From the NCBI RefSeq assembly GCF_006335015.1, contig NZ_VDGT01000003.1:124001-188000 (forward strand): 64,000 nt of DNA, read 5' to 3'. The translations under genes and the position numbers were made by a program. Positions 62,274 through 64,000 of the stretch are shown here, piece after piece. The notes under the pieces are model-generated. The model saw only the letters and a program-made list of their open reading frames with translations. It was not told the origin of the DNA and searched no databases. The DNA comes from Streptomyces sedi (GTDB lineage Bacteria; Actinomycetota; Actinomycetes; Streptomycetales; Streptomycetaceae). Within the stretch, counting starts at the first letter, position 1; every line of letters starts with the position of its first letter.

Positions 62274-62480
62274 TCAGCGGCGCCCGCGTCCTTGGGCCTC
62301 CACCCGCTCCACGAGGTAGTCGGCGTCCGGATGCGCCGGAGGCGCCTCGGCGCCGCCGGCGCGCAACCGCTCGATGAGGCGCTGAGCCTCGGACCTGGTG
62401 GCGCACCTCCCTATCCGGTAGCGGCTGCCGTTCTTCTCCTGACGGATCACCTGCCACGGGTGCAAAATGCTGCCGTTCAT
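62274..62480 (-). CDS. Small SPOR-like protein
   Basis: A 68-residue protein: GSILHPWQVIRQEKNGSRYRI, then GRCATRSEAQRLIERL, a short SPOR-like fold (beta-helix-beta pattern found in sporulation-related and peptidoglycan-binding proteins; here without a membrane anchor). Small proteins of this type are common and conserved in Streptomyces. ATG at 62480; a separate promoter is possible in the 136-bp gap before the dehydrogenase genes. Confidence 0.75.
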   Translation of the reverse strand: MNGSILHPWQVIRQEKNGSRYRIGRCATRSEAQRLIERLRAGGAEAPPAHPDADYLVERVEAQGRGRR

Positions 62481-62616
62481 CCCTCACCCCACCTCCGCAT
62501 ATGCCCGACCTTACGCCAGCGCCTTACCCAGCGCACACGGTTCAGGCCACAGCGTTGGTGCGATGCGCCGGCGCACGCCTCGTGCTCCCCCCGTGCGCCC
62601 CCACGCCGGACGCGTC

Positions 62617-63483
62617 CTAGTCGTCGCGCCGGCGCCTCCGGATGCGCGAGCCCAGCCAGACCAGGGGGTCGTACTTGCGGTCCACCGCGCGTTCCTTCAG
62701 GGGGATCAGCGCGTTGTCGGTGATCCTGATCGACTCGGGGCAGACCTCGGTGCAGCACTTGGTGATGTTGCAGAAGCCGAGCCCGTGCTCCTCCTGCGCG
62801 CCGCGCGCACGGTCCATCCCCCGCTCACCCGCCGCGTCCAGCGGATGGGTGTCCAGCTCGGCCGCCCGCATCAGGAAGCGCGGTCCCGCGAAGGACTCCT
62901 TGTTCTCCTCGTGGTCACGCACCACATGACAGACGTCCTGGCAGAGAAAGCACTCGATGCACTTGCGGAACTCCTGGGAACGCGCCACGTCCTCCTGGCT
63001 CATCCGGTACTCACCGGGGCCGAGGCCGGGCGGCGGAACGAACGCGGGGATCTCCCGCGCCTTGGCGTAGTTGAAGGCGACGTCCGTGACCAGGTCCCTG
63101 ACCACGGGGAACGTGCGCATCGGGGTCACCGTCAGCACCTCGTCCGGAGCGAACAGGGACATCCGCGTCATGCACAGCAGCCGGGGCCGCCCGTTGACCT
63201 CCGCCGAGCACGAACCGCACTTGCCCGCCTTGCAGTTCCAGCGCACCGCCAGGTCGGGGGCCTGGGTGGCCTGCACCCGGTGGATCAGGTCCAGCACCAC
63301 CTCGCCCTCGTGGGCGTCCACCGTGTAGTCGGTCAGCCGCCCCGAAGGCCCGTCCCCGCGCCAGATCCGCAGTCGCGCCCGACGCGGCGCGCCGGCGTCC
63401 GCGCCCGTCCCCGCGTCCGCGCCCGTCCCCGTTCCGTCGTCGGCCGTCGCCTCGCCCGTGTCCTCGCCCGTGGAATCGCTCAT
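62617..63483 (-). CDS. sdhB: Succinate dehydrogenase/fumarate reductase iron-sulfur subunit
   Basis: A 288-residue iron-sulfur subunit passing electrons from the flavoprotein to the quinone. The [2Fe-2S] ligands are CKAGKCGSCSAEVNGRPRLLC; the C-terminal clusters use CIECFLCQDVC and CNITKCCTEVCPESI. An unusual Asp/Gly/Thr/Ala-rich N-terminal ~35 residues (SDSTGEDTGEATADD) precedes the plant-type ferredoxin domain. ATG at 63483 overlaps the flavoprotein stop codon as ATGA. No membrane anchor gene is seen downstream in the window. The symbol follows the common Streptomyces annotation; it may act as fumarate reductase. Confidence 0.93.
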   Translation of the reverse strand: MSDSTGEDTGEATADDGTGTGADAGTGADAGAPRRARLRIWRGDGPSGRLTDYTVDAHEGEVVLDLIHRVQATQAPDLAVRWNCKAGKCGSCSAEVNGRPRLLCMTRMSLFAPDEVLTVTPMRTFPVVRDLVTDVAFNYAKAREIPAFVPPPGLGPGEYRMSQEDVARSQEFRKCIECFLCQDVCHVVRDHEENKESFAGPRFLMRAAELDTHPLDAAGERGMDRARGAQEEHGLGFCNITKCCTEVCPESIRITDNALIPLKERAVDRKYDPLVWLGSRIRRRRRDD

Positions 63484-64000
63484 GTCAGCTCCTCTTCGGT
63501 CAGGTACCTGGCCAGCTCGTCCCGCTCGAAGAGGGCGAGCAGGTCGGCCCGCATCGCCGGCAGCTCGCGGCGGGTCAGCCGCACCCCGGCCGCCGGTTCG
63601 GGCAGCGCGCACAGCAGGTTCACCCGGCGCCAGGCCGGGTCCATCGCCGGGTGGTCGTCACGGGTGTGGCCGCCGCGCGACTCGGTGCGTTCTCTCGCGG
63701 CCAACGCCACGCACTCGCTGACCAGCAGCATGTTCCGCAGGTCGAGCGCCAGGTGCCAGCCGGGGTTGTACTGCCGGTGGCCCTCGACGGCGACGCGCTC
63801 GGCCCGCGCGCGCAGCGCCGCCAGCCGCTCCAGGGCCTCGGCCATCTCGGCGTCCCGCCGGATGATGCCGACCAGGTCGTTCATCGTGCGCTGCAACGCG
63901 GTGTGGATCGTGTACGGGTTCTCCGGCTCCGCGCCGCCGCCCGCCGGTTCCGCGCCGCCGAACGGCCGCAGCGCCTCGGCCTCGGCCGCCGCCAACTCCG
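63480..64000 (-). CDS. sdhA: Succinate dehydrogenase/fumarate reductase flavoprotein, C-terminal part
   Basis: The last ~173 residues of a flavoprotein subunit; the gene continues past the right edge. The sequence ENPYTIHTALQRTMNDLVGIIRRDAEM, WHLALDLRNMLLVSECVALAARERTESRGGHTRDDHP contains the conserved SRGGHTRDDHP block of the fumarate reductase/SdhA C-terminal domain. The FAD-binding and active-site parts lie outside the window. It overlaps the iron-sulfur subunit start by 4 nt, as in a normal sdhAB operon. Confidence 0.92.
   Translation of the reverse strand, partial: ELAAAEAEALRPFGGAEPAGGGAEPENPYTIHTALQRTMNDLVGIIRRDAEMAEALERLAALRARAERVAVEGHRQYNPGWHLALDLRNMLLVSECVALAARERTESRGGHTRDDHPAMDPAWRRVNLLCALPEPAAGVRLTRRELPAMRADLLALFERDELARYLTEEELT

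Noticed and set aside
1-64000. CRISPR arrays and cas genes
   Set aside because: No regularly spaced repeats were seen. The Cas4-like protein at 30174-31943 is part of the pPIWI_RE operon and is not linked to cas1, cas2 or an array.

Overview
The window is very GC-rich, has strong third-position GC bias, uses many GTG/TTG starts and carries a Streptomyces-type gene set (a WhiB-like regulator, DUF1707, DUF4245 and DUF6542 proteins, a multidomain SpoIIE phosphatase, a HutC-type GntR regulator). It is best read as a piece of a Streptomyces or closely related actinomycete chromosome. No rRNA, tRNA, CRISPR array or insertion sequence was seen.

Left flank (1-8351) is core chromosome: the 5' part of a peroxiredoxin gene, a DUF1707 membrane-stress-type protein, a WhiB-like protein, glpX (class II fructose-1,6-bisphosphatase), a DUF4245 protein, the xseA-xseB exonuclease VII pair, ispH, a DUF6542 membrane protein and ychF.

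The centre (8433-52692) is a roughly 44 kb block made almost entirely of anti-phage or anti-plasmid type genes. In order: an ApeA-like HEPN protein; a soluble Ser/Thr kinase divergent from a three-gene operon (giant DEAD/DEAH helicase with DUF1998-type and Vsr-like C-terminal parts, SNF2 helicase, Eco57I-type adenine methylase); a RelE-like/UvrD fusion helicase; an HTH-N6-methylase with a specificity-like tail; a second Ser/Thr kinase divergent from a four-gene pPIWI_RE operon (tandem Cas4/RecB-like protein, PD-(D/E)XK REase, DinG/XPD-like Fe-S helicase, pPIWI_RE Argonaute-like protein); then McrBC; then a complete type II Wadjet operon (jetABCD). A 15-bp inverted repeat close to GTGAACTnAGTTCAC lies upstream of four transcription units between 11.3 and 30.1 kb, including both kinase-divergent intergenic regions. 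McrBC and Wadjet lack it. This suggests that the kinases, helicases, methylases and pPIWI_RE genes form one regulon and possibly one composite defence system that I cannot match to a named type.

Right flank (52832-64000) returns to ordinary chromosome: a large TPR-like protein of unknown role, a cation-diffusion-facilitator transporter, a GntR/UTRA regulator with a likely operator, an ABC transporter pair, a PAS-PAS-GAF-SpoIIE-HATPase phosphatase, a small SPOR-like protein, and the iron-sulfur and (truncated by the window end) flavoprotein subunits of a succinate dehydrogenase/fumarate reductase.
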